A stretch of DNA of 22,012 nucleotides, from positions 1-22,012 of the forward strand of contig CAZIDL010000043.1 of assembly GCA_964537825.1 (NCBI GenBank). Direction: 5' to 3'. The stretch is from CAZIDL01 sp964537825. Its GTDB lineage: Bacteria > Bacteroidota > Bacteroidia > Flavobacteriales_D > CAYVSK01. The notes below the pieces were generated by a model. It was given only the letters and a program-made list of their open reading frames with translations, had not been told where the DNA came from and ran no database searches. A program made the position numbers and the translations under genes. Shown here piece by piece: positions 7,967 to 16,053 of this stretch (positions are counted from its first letter, which is position 1; every line of letters starts with the position of its first letter).

Positions 7967-10651
7967 TCATGATCCCCCGTTCTCGTTCCCTCCCCCTGCC
8001 AACTTCTTGATCTCATTGAGCTTCATGAGAGCTTCCACCGGGGTGAGGGTATTCACATCCGTATTGAGGACCTCCTCCCGGATACGCTCCAGGACCGGAT
8101 CGTCCAGCTGAAAGAAACTGAGCTGCATCGCATCCCCATTGCCGTTCGCAGATCCATTCCCATCATCTCCACTTTCAGCATCCTGCTGCTCCAAGGCCTG
8201 AAGGATCCGGTCCGCACGCTCCACCACGGGTTCGGGCATTCCGGCCATCCGAGCCACATGGATCCCGAAACTGTGCTGGGCCCCTCCCGGTTCCAGATCG
8301 CGCAGGAAGATGATCTTTCCATCGACTTCCTTCACGGCGATGTTGTAATTCCTGATCCGCTCGAATTGTTCTTCCAACTCGTTGAGCTCGTGATAATGCG
8401 TAGCGAAGAGCGTCTTGGCCTTATGACGGGGATGGTCGTGGATGTATTCAGCGATCGCTCTAGCGATAGACATTCCATCGTAAGTGCTCGTCCCACGCCC
8501 GATCTCATCCAGAAGGATCAAGCTCCTGGAGGAAAGGTTGTTCAGGATGCTCGCGGTCTCGTTCATCTCCACCATGAAGGTGGATTCCCCTGAAGAGATG
8601 TTGTCGGAGGCACCGACCCTTGTAAAGACCTTATCGACCACACCGATGCGGGCCGAGGTTGCAGGGACGAAGCTCCCGATCTGTGCCATGATGGTGATCA
8701 ATGCTGTCTGGCGGAGCAGAGCCGATTTTCCGGCCATGTTCGGCCCCGTTATCATCATGATCTGTTGCTCCGCTTCATCCAGAAAGACATCGTTGGCCAC
8801 GTAATCCTCTCCGACGGGGAGTTCTTCTTCGATCACAGGATGCCGTCCTTCCCGGATATCGATCGCTTCCCCTTCGTGGAGTTCAGGTCGTACGTAACCG
8901 TTCCGCACCGCTACTTCCGCAAAAGCGAGCATACCGTCCAGGCGTGCGATAAGCGAAGCATTCCGCTGGACGGGCAACACGTGTTCCCCTACTGCCCGGA
9001 CCAATTCGTTAAAAAGGCGGGTCTCCATATCGAGGATCCGCTCTTCGGCTCCCAGGATCTTGGCCTCCTCATCCTTGAGCTCCTCGGTGATGTAACGTTC
9101 CGCATTGACCAGGGTCTGTTTCCGGATCCAGTCCGAGGGGACCTTATCCTTGTGGGTGTTCTTGACCTCCAGGTAATACCCGAACACGCTGTTGTAGGCC
9201 ACCTTGAGGGACGAAATACCGGTCCTTTCGCTTTCCCGTTGCTGGATCCCCAGGAGGATGTCCTTCCCCGAAGTGGTAACATGGCGGAGTTCATCCAGTT
9301 CTTCAGAGACCCCATCAGCGATCACGTTGCCTTTATTGACCACGGCAGGAGGTTCTTCCTTGAGCTCCTTCCGGATCCGCTCGCGGATCGTATCACAGGG
9401 GTCCAACTCTTCCCCGACCCGTTGTATAGCCTCCACATCACTCTTCTGGCATCGTTCCTTGAGCTCAGGGACCGCGTCAAGCGCGATCCTCAACTGGAGC
9501 AGCTCACGGGGACCGATCCGTCCAGCTGAAACCTTCGAGATCAAGCGCTCGAGGTCGCCGACGCCTTCCACAAGGGAAGCGAGCGATCCCGCAGCTTCCC
9601 GCTCCTTCGTAAGGTATTCCACCCCATCGTGCCGCTCCCGGATGGCACTCAAGTCCTTGAGCGGAAGGACCACCCAACGCTTAAGCAAACGCGCTCCCAT
9701 AGGGGATATCGTCCGATCGAGAACGTCGAGGAGCGTACGTGCATCCTGATCGGAAGGATCGACCAGCTCAAGGTTCCGGACCGTAAAACGATCCATCCAG
9801 ACATGTTCATCGGGATCGATCCGCGAAAGTCCGGAGATATGGTCCACCCGATCGTGCTGAGTACTCCGGAGGTAATGCATCACCGCTCCTGCAGCGATCA
9901 CCCCGAGTTCCTGGTCCTCCACGCCAAAGCCCTTCAACGATGCGGTGCCGAAATGGGAGAGCAGCAGATCCTGAGCGAATTCGGGTTCGAAGACCCATTC
10001 CTCGAGCGTGTAGGTGTAAAAGCGTTTTCCGAACTGCCCGAAGAATCGCTCATCACATCTCCTTTGATAGAGTACTTCGTTGGGATCGAAGCCCTGGAGG
10101 AGCTTATCGATGTACGAAAGCTCGCCTTCAGCCACGAGGAATTCCCCGGTGGAAACATCCAAAAAGGCCACCCCTCCCCGGTCCTTCTCCATGTGAACTG
10201 CGGCCAGAAAATTGTTACTCCCTCGCTCCAGGAGTTTTTCGTTGTAGGCGATACCCGGGGTGACGAGTTCCGTAACCCCCCGCTTGACGATCTTTTTAGC
10301 CTGGGAGGGGTCCTCGAGCTGATCGCAGATAGCAACCCGTTCCCCCGCCCTTACCAATTTAGGGAGGTAACTGTCAAGAGCATGTACGGGTATGCCAGCA
10401 AGGTCGATGGAAGAGGCCGCCCCGTTGGCACGTTTGGTGAGCGTGATCCCAAGGATATCCGAGGCCCGGACCGCATCCTCGCCGAAGGTCTCGTAAAAAT
10501 CCCCCACGCGAAAGAGCAGCATCGAATCCGGGTACTGCCCCTTCACTTTGTAATATTGCTCCATGAGAGGGGTCTCGGAGCTCTTCTTCCCCTTCCCTTT
10601 CTTACCGTTCGCTTTGCCGGCCTCTGTTGCACCCTTGGTCTTGCTCGCCAC
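7967..10651 (-). CDS. mutS: DNA mismatch repair protein MutS
   Basis: The 894-residue protein recognises mismatches and starts methyl-independent or MutL-dependent repair in the cytoplasm. The mismatch-reading F-x-E motif is F52-Y-E54 in DFYETFGEDA. The ATPase has Walker A GPNMAGKS (636-643), Walker B LLDEIGRGTST with D715-E716, and the switch THYHEL (751-756). Residues about 820-842 are a polar Gly/Asn/Asp linker before QLSFF (843-847), which resembles a sliding-clamp-binding peptide, and a C-terminal helical tail. The start is a GTG at 10651. It is supported by AAAGGA five bases upstream and by the basic N-terminal tail (KKGKGKKSSETPLMEQY) that Bacteroidota MutS proteins often have. It is transcribed away from the methyltransferase gene. 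Confidence 0.97.
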   Translation of the reverse strand: MASKTKGATEAGKANGKKGKGKKSSETPLMEQYYKVKGQYPDSMLLFRVGDFYETFGEDAVRASDILGITLTKRANGAASSIDLAGIPVHALDSYLPKLVRAGERVAICDQLEDPSQAKKIVKRGVTELVTPGIAYNEKLLERGSNNFLAAVHMEKDRGGVAFLDVSTGEFLVAEGELSYIDKLLQGFDPNEVLYQRRCDERFFGQFGKRFYTYTLEEWVFEPEFAQDLLLSHFGTASLKGFGVEDQELGVIAAGAVMHYLRSTQHDRVDHISGLSRIDPDEHVWMDRFTVRNLELVDPSDQDARTLLDVLDRTISPMGARLLKRWVVLPLKDLSAIRERHDGVEYLTKEREAAGSLASLVEGVGDLERLISKVSAGRIGPRELLQLRIALDAVPELKERCQKSDVEAIQRVGEELDPCDTIRERIRKELKEEPPAVVNKGNVIADGVSEELDELRHVTTSGKDILLGIQQRESERTGISSLKVAYNSVFGYYLEVKNTHKDKVPSDWIRKQTLVNAERYITEELKDEEAKILGAEERILDMETRLFNELVRAVGEHVLPVQRNASLIARLDGMLAFAEVAVRNGYVRPELHEGEAIDIREGRHPVIEEELPVGEDYVANDVFLDEAEQQIMMITGPNMAGKSALLRQTALITIMAQIGSFVPATSARIGVVDKVFTRVGASDNISSGESTFMVEMNETASILNNLSSRSLILLDEIGRGTSTYDGMSIARAIAEYIHDHPRHKAKTLFATHYHELNELEEQFERIRNYNIAVKEVDGKIIFLRDLEPGGAQHSFGIHVARMAGMPEPVVERADRILQALEQQDAESGDDGNGSANGNGDAMQLSFFQLDDPVLERIREEVLNTDVNTLTPVEALMKLNEIKKLAGGGNENGGS

Positions 10652-10754
10652 GGTCCTTTAATTTTGATCGGGATAGCGACTCCCATAAAATTACGGAGTT
10701 CGAAGGGGCGGAGGAAAAAGCTCCTGCTCATCTTTTCCACTTTTGTCCACGATC

Positions 10755-11282
10755 ATGGGAAGAAAGGTCCGGAATGAAGAAATGGAGCGCTTGTCGGTGG
10801 AGGCCTTTAAGACAGCCGAAAAGCTTCCGCTCGTCGTTCTGCTCGACAACGTGCGAAGCGCGGTGAACGTGGGCTCGGTCTTCCGTACGGGCGACGCGTT
10901 CCGTATCGAAAAAGTCCTTCTTTCGGGCATCACGCCAAGCCCGGACCGTAAAATGCGCAAAACAGCGCTCGGAGCAACGGAAAGCGTGGATTGGGAACGC
11001 GTGGACGACCCACATCGGACACTTTGGGAATACGGGAATAAGGGTTATATCCGCTGGGGGATCGAACAAACGGCCGATGCCTGTTCGCTCGATGCATTCG
11101 AGCTTCCAGAGGCCTCTGGTCATTTGATCGTTCTGGGCCACGAAGTGGACGGTATCCAGGAAGAACTCCTCGAAGGAATGGACCGCTGTCTCTATATCGA
11201 GCAGTCCGGCACCAAGCACTCCCTCAACATCTCCGTTTGCAACGGGATCGTCCTATGGGAATTCCGAAAACAGCTCCGCTGA
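10755..11282 (+). CDS. TrmH/SpoU-family RNA 2'-O-methyltransferase
   Basis: The 175-residue SPOUT methyltransferase transfers a methyl group from SAM to a ribose 2'-OH of tRNA or rRNA. All three family motifs are present: motif 1 DNVRSAVNVGSVFRT (about 31-45), motif 2 IVLGHEVDGI (125-134) and motif 3 SGTKHSLNISVCNGIVLWEF (151-170). Motif 2 normally reads GNE; here it is GHE, a small oddity. I chose ATG 10755 (MGRKVRNEEMERLS) over an in-frame TTG at 10743 because the family normally starts right at this RNEE-like segment. It has no long N-terminal RNA-binding domain, so the exact target nucleotide cannot be named. Its TGA ends directly against the stop of the next, convergent gene. Confidence 0.92.
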   Translation: MGRKVRNEEMERLSVEAFKTAEKLPLVVLLDNVRSAVNVGSVFRTGDAFRIEKVLLSGITPSPDRKMRKTALGATESVDWERVDDPHRTLWEYGNKGYIRWGIEQTADACSLDAFELPEASGHLIVLGHEVDGIQEELLEGMDRCLYIEQSGTKHSLNISVCNGIVLWEFRKQLR

Positions 11283-12245
11283 TCAATTCAGTTCTTCAGC
11301 TAGCACTTCTGCAATGCGGCCGGCGTGTTCACGGCCGTTCTCGATGAAGACCTGTTCGGTGCGTACGCCCGCCAAAACGGTCCCGCAGAGATATAAGCCT
11401 GGAACGTTGGAGCAAAAGGTCCCGGGATCGTAACGAGGTTCGAGGCTATCGGGGTCCACTTCGACGCCAAAGGCTTTCAGGAAAGGAACATCGGGCAGGT
11501 AACCGATAAGGGCGAGCACAAAATCGGCCCTCAGGTCCCGTTTCTCTTCCCCTTCCCGAACCTCGATCCATCCATCCCCGATCCGCTCCACACTGGATTC
11601 GAATCGGACCTTGATATGCCCTTCTTTCACCCGATTCCGGATATCGGGCAACAACCAATACTTGGCGGTCTCTTTCAGATCGCTTCCCCGGTGGATAAGC
11701 GTAACATCCACATCGTGGCGATAGAGTTCAAGGGCGGCTTCGATAGCCGAATTCCCCCCTCCTACGATCGCCACCTTCGTAAAGGAGTATCGAAAGGGTT
11801 CGTCGTAATAGTGGCTAACATGAGGAAGATCTTCGCCAGGGACATCCAATTTACGGGGACGGTCGAAATAACCTGTTGCCAGGATCAACTTCCTTCCCTC
11901 AAATCGTTCCCCTCGGGACCCGTGAACCACAAAATGCCCATCCGCTCCTTCCATGCTGACCACCCGCGTATAAAGAGCGGTCCGCACCCCAAAATACGCA
12001 GCCACTTTCCTGTAATATTGCAACGCTTCGTTCCGGGTCGGCTTCACGTTGGAACTCGGGAAAGGGATCCCGCCGATAGCAATGTTATCAGCCGTGGAGA
12101 AAAAGGACATCCGCTGTGGATAACGGCGGATCGATTCGGTAAGGCTCCCTTTTTCGATCACCAATGCATCGAGGCCACGTTTGCCGCATTCGATAGCCGC
12201 CGCCGTTCCACAAGGCCCCCCTCCGATGATCAGTACGTCGTACAT
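11283..12245 (-). CDS. ypdA: YpdA-like putative bacillithiol disulfide reductase
   Basis: The 320-residue flavoprotein belongs to the thioredoxin-reductase-like YpdA/Bdr family, which in Firmicutes reduces oxidised bacillithiol with NADPH. The FAD motif is GGGPCG (8-13) with the family's characteristic cysteine (C12). YPQRMSFFST (42-51) is the typical YpdA segment, and the NADPH motif is GGGNSA (162-167). There is no CxxC redox pair of classical thioredoxin reductase, which supports YpdA. The C-terminal FAD contact region is LYLCGTVLAG. Bacillithiol biosynthesis genes are not in the window, so the true substrate is inferred. A TAGTTTTG promoter word lies 20 bp upstream of the ATG. Confidence 0.85.
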   Translation of the reverse strand: MYDVLIIGGGPCGTAAAIECGKRGLDALVIEKGSLTESIRRYPQRMSFFSTADNIAIGGIPFPSSNVKPTRNEALQYYRKVAAYFGVRTALYTRVVSMEGADGHFVVHGSRGERFEGRKLILATGYFDRPRKLDVPGEDLPHVSHYYDEPFRYSFTKVAIVGGGNSAIEAALELYRHDVDVTLIHRGSDLKETAKYWLLPDIRNRVKEGHIKVRFESSVERIGDGWIEVREGEEKRDLRADFVLALIGYLPDVPFLKAFGVEVDPDSLEPRYDPGTFCSNVPGLYLCGTVLAGVRTEQVFIENGREHAGRIAEVLAEELN

Positions 12246-12264
12246 AAGGGTCTGCTTGAAAGCA

Positions 12265-12272
12265 CAAAACTA
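12265..12272 (-). promoter_or_regulatory. Bacteroidota -7 promoter element for the YpdA-like gene
   Basis: The minus strand reads TAGTTTTG, an exact TAnnTTTG match, 19 bp before the ATG at 12245. The preceding terminator (12286-12317) separates this unit from the upstream small secreted-protein gene. No clear TTTG at -33 was found. Confidence 0.5.
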
Positions 12273-12285
12273 AGGGGGTGGGAGC

Positions 12286-12317
12286 AAAAAAAAGGCCCCG
12301 GGGTCGACCCGGAGCCT
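12286..12317 (-). terminator. Intrinsic terminator after the small helical protein gene
   Basis: On the minus strand AGGCTCCGGG pairs with CCCGGGGCCT (10 bp, one T-G pair) around a 5-base TCGAC loop, followed by eight T. It lies 23 bp after the stop of the gene ending at 12341. Confidence 0.85.
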
Positions 12318-12340
12318 ATCTGGGCACTGAGGAGAGAGGT

Positions 12341-12829
12341 TCAGTTACCGCTTTCCTTTTGAGCTTCCTCCATCTTTTGCTCCTTGATCCGGATCATGCG
12401 CTGGCGCACTTCCTTATCGCTCTTCATCTGTGAGATCTCCCGATAGCGGGCCGGGTCCATGCCCATCTCCTTCATCTTCTTCCGTTCTTTCTTGCGGTAT
12501 TTGGCATGGATGGATTCCACTTTTTCCTTTACAGTCTCGTATTCCTTTTGCTTCTTATCGCTCAGCTCTTTCCCATCATCGCCCTGCGCCGTTGAAGCTT
12601 TACGGTATCCTTTCATCCCCAGGGAAGAATTCTTGATGGCCTCCATCGTCTTTTTCTGTCGTTCTCTCTGGATATCCCGAAGCGCGAGGTTCACTTCGAC
12701 GAACTGTTCCAATTCAGCATCGCTCGGTCCGTTGGTACTTTCAGCATTCTGAGCGTTCCCCTTCAAAACAGGAAAGAGCATGACGGCACATAGAGCGAGC
12801 GTGCAAAAAGAATTTTGGAGGGCCTTCAT
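12341..12829 (-). CDS. Small secreted helical protein of unknown function
   Basis: The 162-residue protein has a clear signal peptide (MKALQNSFCTLALCAVMLFPVLKGNAQ, cut near residue 27). The mature part is highly charged and predicted helical: ELEQFVEVNLALRDIQRERQ, then Lys/Glu-rich segments to the end. The pattern of a helix with FVEVNLALRDIQ followed by a basic helix resembles the DUF4168 type of periplasmic proteins, but the match is from memory only. It is a single-gene unit, bounded by a terminator on each side (12911-12945 upstream, 12286-12317 downstream). No function can be assigned. Confidence 0.8.
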   Translation of the reverse strand: MKALQNSFCTLALCAVMLFPVLKGNAQNAESTNGPSDAELEQFVEVNLALRDIQRERQKKTMEAIKNSSLGMKGYRKASTAQGDDGKELSDKKQKEYETVKEKVESIHAKYRKKERKKMKEMGMDPARYREISQMKSDKEVRQRMIRIKEQKMEEAQKESGN

Positions 12830-12910
12830 AGGGATCGCTTTTGATAAAGGGTAAAAATGGTCTTTATCCTTTCGACGAAAGGGGGTGGCCTTCAGTTGCC
12901 TTTCAGAAAT

Positions 12911-12945
12911 AAAAAGAGCCGCCTTTTTCCAAGACGGCTCTTTTT
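12911..12945 (-). terminator. Terminator downstream of the TPR lipoprotein gene
   Basis: AAAAAGAGCCG (12911-12921) and CGGCTCTTTTT (12935-12945) form an 11-bp stem with a 13-base loop. The A-run and T-run make it potentially active in both directions. It lies 18 bp after the stop of the gene ending at 12963. Confidence 0.85.
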
Positions 12946-12962
12946 AATACGCTTCGTACCGA

Positions 12963-14678
12963 TCAGCTCACGACGGATCGGAATTCGCTACTGCTCCAGT
13001 ATTCATGGAATTCTACGTCGTTCTTGGCTTTCTCCTTGAGGGAGCCATCCTTTTTCACAGCTTTTTTCAGGTTATCGATGACCATGCTCTTTTCACCCTT
13101 TCTGGCTCCGATGATGGCTTTAAGATAAAGCCCCTTAGCACTCTTAGCTTCCGGAGCCTTATCGAGGGTTTTGACCGCTGCATCCGGTTTACCCATCAAG
13201 ACCTGCAGAAGGGCCTTGTTGAAGCTGGTTTCGTTGCCGATGTTCCCTTTAGCCGCTTCGTAATCCCCGTTCTGGATGTTCACGAGCGCGAGGTTGTAGC
13301 TGACCTCGGAACCAGCGGACTTAGCCGCTTTGAACTTTTCAGCGGCTTTTTTCCGGTCGCCTTTCATGCGCGCAGCCACCCCAAGGTTGTTCTTGACCAC
13401 CGCAGTCTCCTTGATATCCGCCGCTTTCTTGAACTTTTCCCGAGCCTCTTTGGGCTTGTTCTTCATCATGAGGATCTTCCCCACGTTGTTCGGCCCACGC
13501 CAGTCGTCGGGATACTGCTTTTCAACCTGCTTGTAGACCTGAAGCTTCTTGTCCGGGTCATCGAAGAGCGAAGCTGCTTTCATTAGCTCTTCGAGCTTGA
13601 GGGAATCCGGGTTCGACGTCGCAAGATCCTTCAGCTCCTGATCGGTCTTTCCGATCTTCTTGTAATGAAGGATCAACTGGGTGCGGCGCAGGTCCGGAAG
13701 GATCTTGTCCTCGATGACCTTGAAGGTCTCGGCCATGTTCCGGATCTCCTTCTCCCTTTTCTTCGTATCTCCGTACTGCTCGAGCACCCGTAGGATGAGC
13801 TTTTTATCCTTGATATCGGAGTCCTGCATCTTGCTCTTGAATCCATCCCAGTCCTCACCCTTGGGCATTTTTTTATAGAAGCCGTCCTTTTTGGAGTCGA
13901 AATCCTTTTCGGAAAGGGCTTCCTTAAAGTACTCCATCCCGGATTTAGCACGATTCTTCGCCAGATCCTCGTTAAGGCTGAGCTCGCCATCCGGAGAAGC
14001 ATAGGCGATGAGCTCGAGTTGCTCCATCTCCAGGTCCTCACTACCCTTGACCGAATCGAGAAAGCCCTCGAGTTCCTTGATGTCCTTATCCCTTAGTTCA
14101 GAACGACGGACCCGCGGGGAATTGATCCGGTAATGGATCACTGCCTTGGTCTTATGGTGCGTCGTCCGCTTGAAATCATTCTTTCCGAGGAGGACTTTAT
14201 CGTCGTTCATCATCAGATAAGGGGTGGTGATCACGCCCAACGCCAGGGAGTCAGAGGCATCTTTCCCGAGCGTTTCGGTCTCTCCGCCTCCTTTTGCACC
14301 TTTCAACTTGACGTTGAGGACGGATCGGTTCATATCCTCATGATAAGCCACCTTATCGTTATAGGTATAGCTTTTCCCGTCCTCGTTAGGAATGGTCTCG
14401 TGGTTCTTCGTGACCTTTTCTCCCTGGAAAGTGACGGATTCGTATTCGGTCTTTCCCGCTTCGTATTGGAGGTAGGGCGTAGCGGTGATGACCGCTTTCT
14501 TGTGGAAGGACTTGGGTTTGAAGTCCACATTGATCTCGACCCGAACGCTATCCCCTCTAACGGTCAGTGGCTTAGGGCTCACTTCATATTCGGGCAGGGG
14601 ATCAAGCAATTTACACCCTGTGAAAGGGAGAACTGCCAAAAGGAAAAAGGCAATCTTGCGGGGTTTGAAGTCCTTCAT
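12963..14678 (-). CDS. Outer-membrane lipoprotein with OmpA-like region and TPR repeats
   Basis: The 571-residue protein has a lipoprotein signal ending FTGC (C22). Residues about 35-190 form a strand-rich domain. An OmpA-like segment follows (ELIAYASPDGELSLNEDLAKNRA, about 222-244). The continuation with EDWDGF (275-280) and ILPDLRRTQLILHY (about 326-339) matches the arrangement I recall in Bacteroidota OmpA-like cell-surface proteins. Residues about 360-570 are TPR-like helical pairs (for example NNLGVAARMKGDRKKAAEKFKAAK). The OmpA-like part may touch peptidoglycan and the TPRs may bind a partner protein. It is transcribed alone, from a good -33/-7 promoter to a terminator. The lipoprotein and TPR calls are firm; the role is unknown. 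Confidence 0.87.
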   Translation of the reverse strand: MKDFKPRKIAFFLLAVLPFTGCKLLDPLPEYEVSPKPLTVRGDSVRVEINVDFKPKSFHKKAVITATPYLQYEAGKTEYESVTFQGEKVTKNHETIPNEDGKSYTYNDKVAYHEDMNRSVLNVKLKGAKGGGETETLGKDASDSLALGVITTPYLMMNDDKVLLGKNDFKRTTHHKTKAVIHYRINSPRVRRSELRDKDIKELEGFLDSVKGSEDLEMEQLELIAYASPDGELSLNEDLAKNRAKSGMEYFKEALSEKDFDSKKDGFYKKMPKGEDWDGFKSKMQDSDIKDKKLILRVLEQYGDTKKREKEIRNMAETFKVIEDKILPDLRRTQLILHYKKIGKTDQELKDLATSNPDSLKLEELMKAASLFDDPDKKLQVYKQVEKQYPDDWRGPNNVGKILMMKNKPKEAREKFKKAADIKETAVVKNNLGVAARMKGDRKKAAEKFKAAKSAGSEVSYNLALVNIQNGDYEAAKGNIGNETSFNKALLQVLMGKPDAAVKTLDKAPEAKSAKGLYLKAIIGARKGEKSMVIDNLKKAVKKDGSLKEKAKNDVEFHEYWSSSEFRSVVS

Positions 14679-14716
14679 GAGTTTCTTTTTTTATTTCGCA
14701 TCCCTTCGTTGAACTG

Positions 14717-14747
14717 CAAGTATAATCAAAGTTTGATTTTCTCAAAA
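14717..14747 (-). promoter_or_regulatory. Promoter of the TPR lipoprotein gene (-33 TTTTG, -7 TATACTTG)
   Basis: On the minus strand TTTTG (complement of 14743-14747) is followed after 18 bp by TATACTTG (complement of 14717-14724). This matches the Bacteroidota TTTG / TAnnTTTG arrangement with one mismatch. It lies 38 bp before the ATG at 14678 and just after the stop of the upstream kinase gene. Confidence 0.55.
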
Positions 14748-14759
14748 GCCGGAACGGGC

Positions 14760-15425
14760 TCAGACTTTAAGAAAACCCGTTTTGCTATCATCCCTGCTAA
14801 AGAAATTCATTCCCTTGGGCATATCCTGATCGAGCAGCTCTTTGAAAAAGTCCAAATGCTCAGCTTCCTCCACAAAATCAAGCTCATTGCAATCGACGAT
14901 CGCCACGCGCAGATCGGAATGTTGGCGGAAAAAGGAAAAGTACCCTTCAGCAAGACGTTCCAGGTATTCGTTGCTCACGTTCTCTTCGTAGGCTCTTCCC
15001 CTCGTACCGATGTTCTTCTGTAGTACCTCGGGGTCTTTGTGGAGGTAGAGGACCAGTTCGGGCTTGGGCAAGCTTTCGTACATGATCCGGAAAAGGCGCT
15101 GAAAGAGTTGATACTCGTCCCCCTGAAGGTTGCTGTAAGCAAAGATCAGGGATTTCTGAATGAAGTAATCGGAGATCGTAAAGGGATGGAACAAGTCCTT
15201 CCCTTTCTCGGCAAGCCCACGCAACTGGTGATAACGCTCGGCAAGAAAGAAGAGTTCGACCGGGAAAGCATGCTTTTCCGGTTCTTCGTAGAACTTGGGA
15301 AGAAAGGGATTGGCCTCGAAAGCTTCGAGGATGAGCTCCGCTCCGTACGCCTCCGCGAGCATTCCGGCCAGAGTTGTCTTCCCGGCCCCGATGTTCCCTT
15401 CGATGGCTACGTGCTGGTAATGCAC
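14760..15425 (-). CDS. Deoxynucleoside kinase, folK-linked type
   Basis: The 221-residue kinase phosphorylates deoxynucleosides for nucleotide salvage. The P-loop is GNIGAGKT (10-17), followed by the acidic substrate segment EAFEANPFLPKFYEEP (33-50). A typical lid is RGRAYEENVSNEYLERL. Where other members have the DR(S/T) motif, this one has ISDYFIQKSLIFA (84-96). I recall this form from Bacteroidota kinases encoded beside folK, so it is probably a subfamily feature and not a defect. I chose GTG 15425 (VHYQHVAIEGN) because the family starts a few residues before the P-loop; an earlier in-frame GTG at 15464 would add 13 unlikely residues. It overlaps the end of folK by 19 bp, which suggests translational coupling. 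Confidence 0.9.
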   Translation of the reverse strand: MHYQHVAIEGNIGAGKTTLAGMLAEAYGAELILEAFEANPFLPKFYEEPEKHAFPVELFFLAERYHQLRGLAEKGKDLFHPFTISDYFIQKSLIFAYSNLQGDEYQLFQRLFRIMYESLPKPELVLYLHKDPEVLQKNIGTRGRAYEENVSNEYLERLAEGYFSFFRQHSDLRVAIVDCNELDFVEEAEHLDFFKELLDQDMPKGMNFFSRDDSKTGFLKV

Positions 15426-15916
15426 CCTTTTTCGAAGACTTTCACCTCGAGCGGGTCCGTGCACTCATCGAGCATGGTGCGTACATCCTTTTGTCGAAGG
15501 GGATCGAAGAGCTCCGGGGCAACTTCGCAGAGCGGAGCAAGCGTAAAGCGCCGTTCATGGATCCTGGGGTGTGGGATCGTCAAGCTTTTTTCACGAACGA
15601 TACGCTCTTCATAATAGAGAATGTCCAAGTCCAGGACCCTTCCCTGATAACCCGCTTCCCTTTCACGGTCGCGACCGAACCCCCCCTCGATATTGAGGAG
15701 CTGGTTCAGCAGTTCGTTCGGAGTATAGGGAGTATCGATGCTCACAACGCGATTGAGGAAATAGCGTTCGTGATGAAATCCCCATGGAGCACTTTCGTAC
15801 AACGATGAGCGATGAAAAAGCCGCCCGCAGGAACGCTCGAGCGCAGCAAGCGCTTCCTGCTGAACGCGTTCCCGTTCCCCGAGATTACCACCGATCAGTA
15901 AATAAGCAAGGGCCAT
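15407..15916 (-). CDS. folK: 2-amino-4-hydroxy-6-hydroxymethyldihydropteridine pyrophosphokinase
   Basis: FolK transfers pyrophosphate from ATP to 6-hydroxymethyl-7,8-dihydropterin in folate synthesis. The 169-residue protein has the expected N-terminal LLIGGNLGER (6-15), the metal-binding pair D96/D98 in GRVLDLDILYY, and the signature PHPRIHERRFTLAPLCEVAP (115-134). Length is normal for the family. The start is ATG 15916, with a TAATTTTG promoter word 10 bp upstream, which would give an almost leaderless mRNA. The 3' end overlaps the following deoxynucleoside kinase gene, so the two form a two-gene operon. Confidence 0.96.
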   Translation of the reverse strand: MALAYLLIGGNLGERERVQQEALAALERSCGRLFHRSSLYESAPWGFHHERYFLNRVVSIDTPYTPNELLNQLLNIEGGFGRDREREAGYQGRVLDLDILYYEERIVREKSLTIPHPRIHERRFTLAPLCEVAPELFDPLRQKDVRTMLDECTDPLEVKVFEKGCITST

Positions 15917-15926
15917 CTTAGCGGAG

Positions 15927-15934
15927 CAAAATTA
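15927..15934 (-). promoter_or_regulatory. Bacteroidota -7 promoter element for folK
   Basis: The minus strand reads TAATTTTG, an exact TAnnTTTG match, 10 bp before the folK ATG. Transcription would start only a few bases before the start codon. No clear -33 TTTG was found. Confidence 0.5.
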
Positions 15935-16053
15935 AGGGATCCGACCAAGAAAAAAGGATCTCCGTTCATCCGAGTGAGCTTCCGCTCGTGGAAAATCGGT
16001 CCTTTTCCCTTCCCGCTTTTCCCATTTTTGTCTCGATCAAAAACCGATCTGCC

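Noticed and set aside
9629..10777. A 382-codon open frame on the + strand antisense to mutS
   Set aside because: It covers the well-supported MutS N-terminal domains on the other strand and has no recognisable domain of its own.
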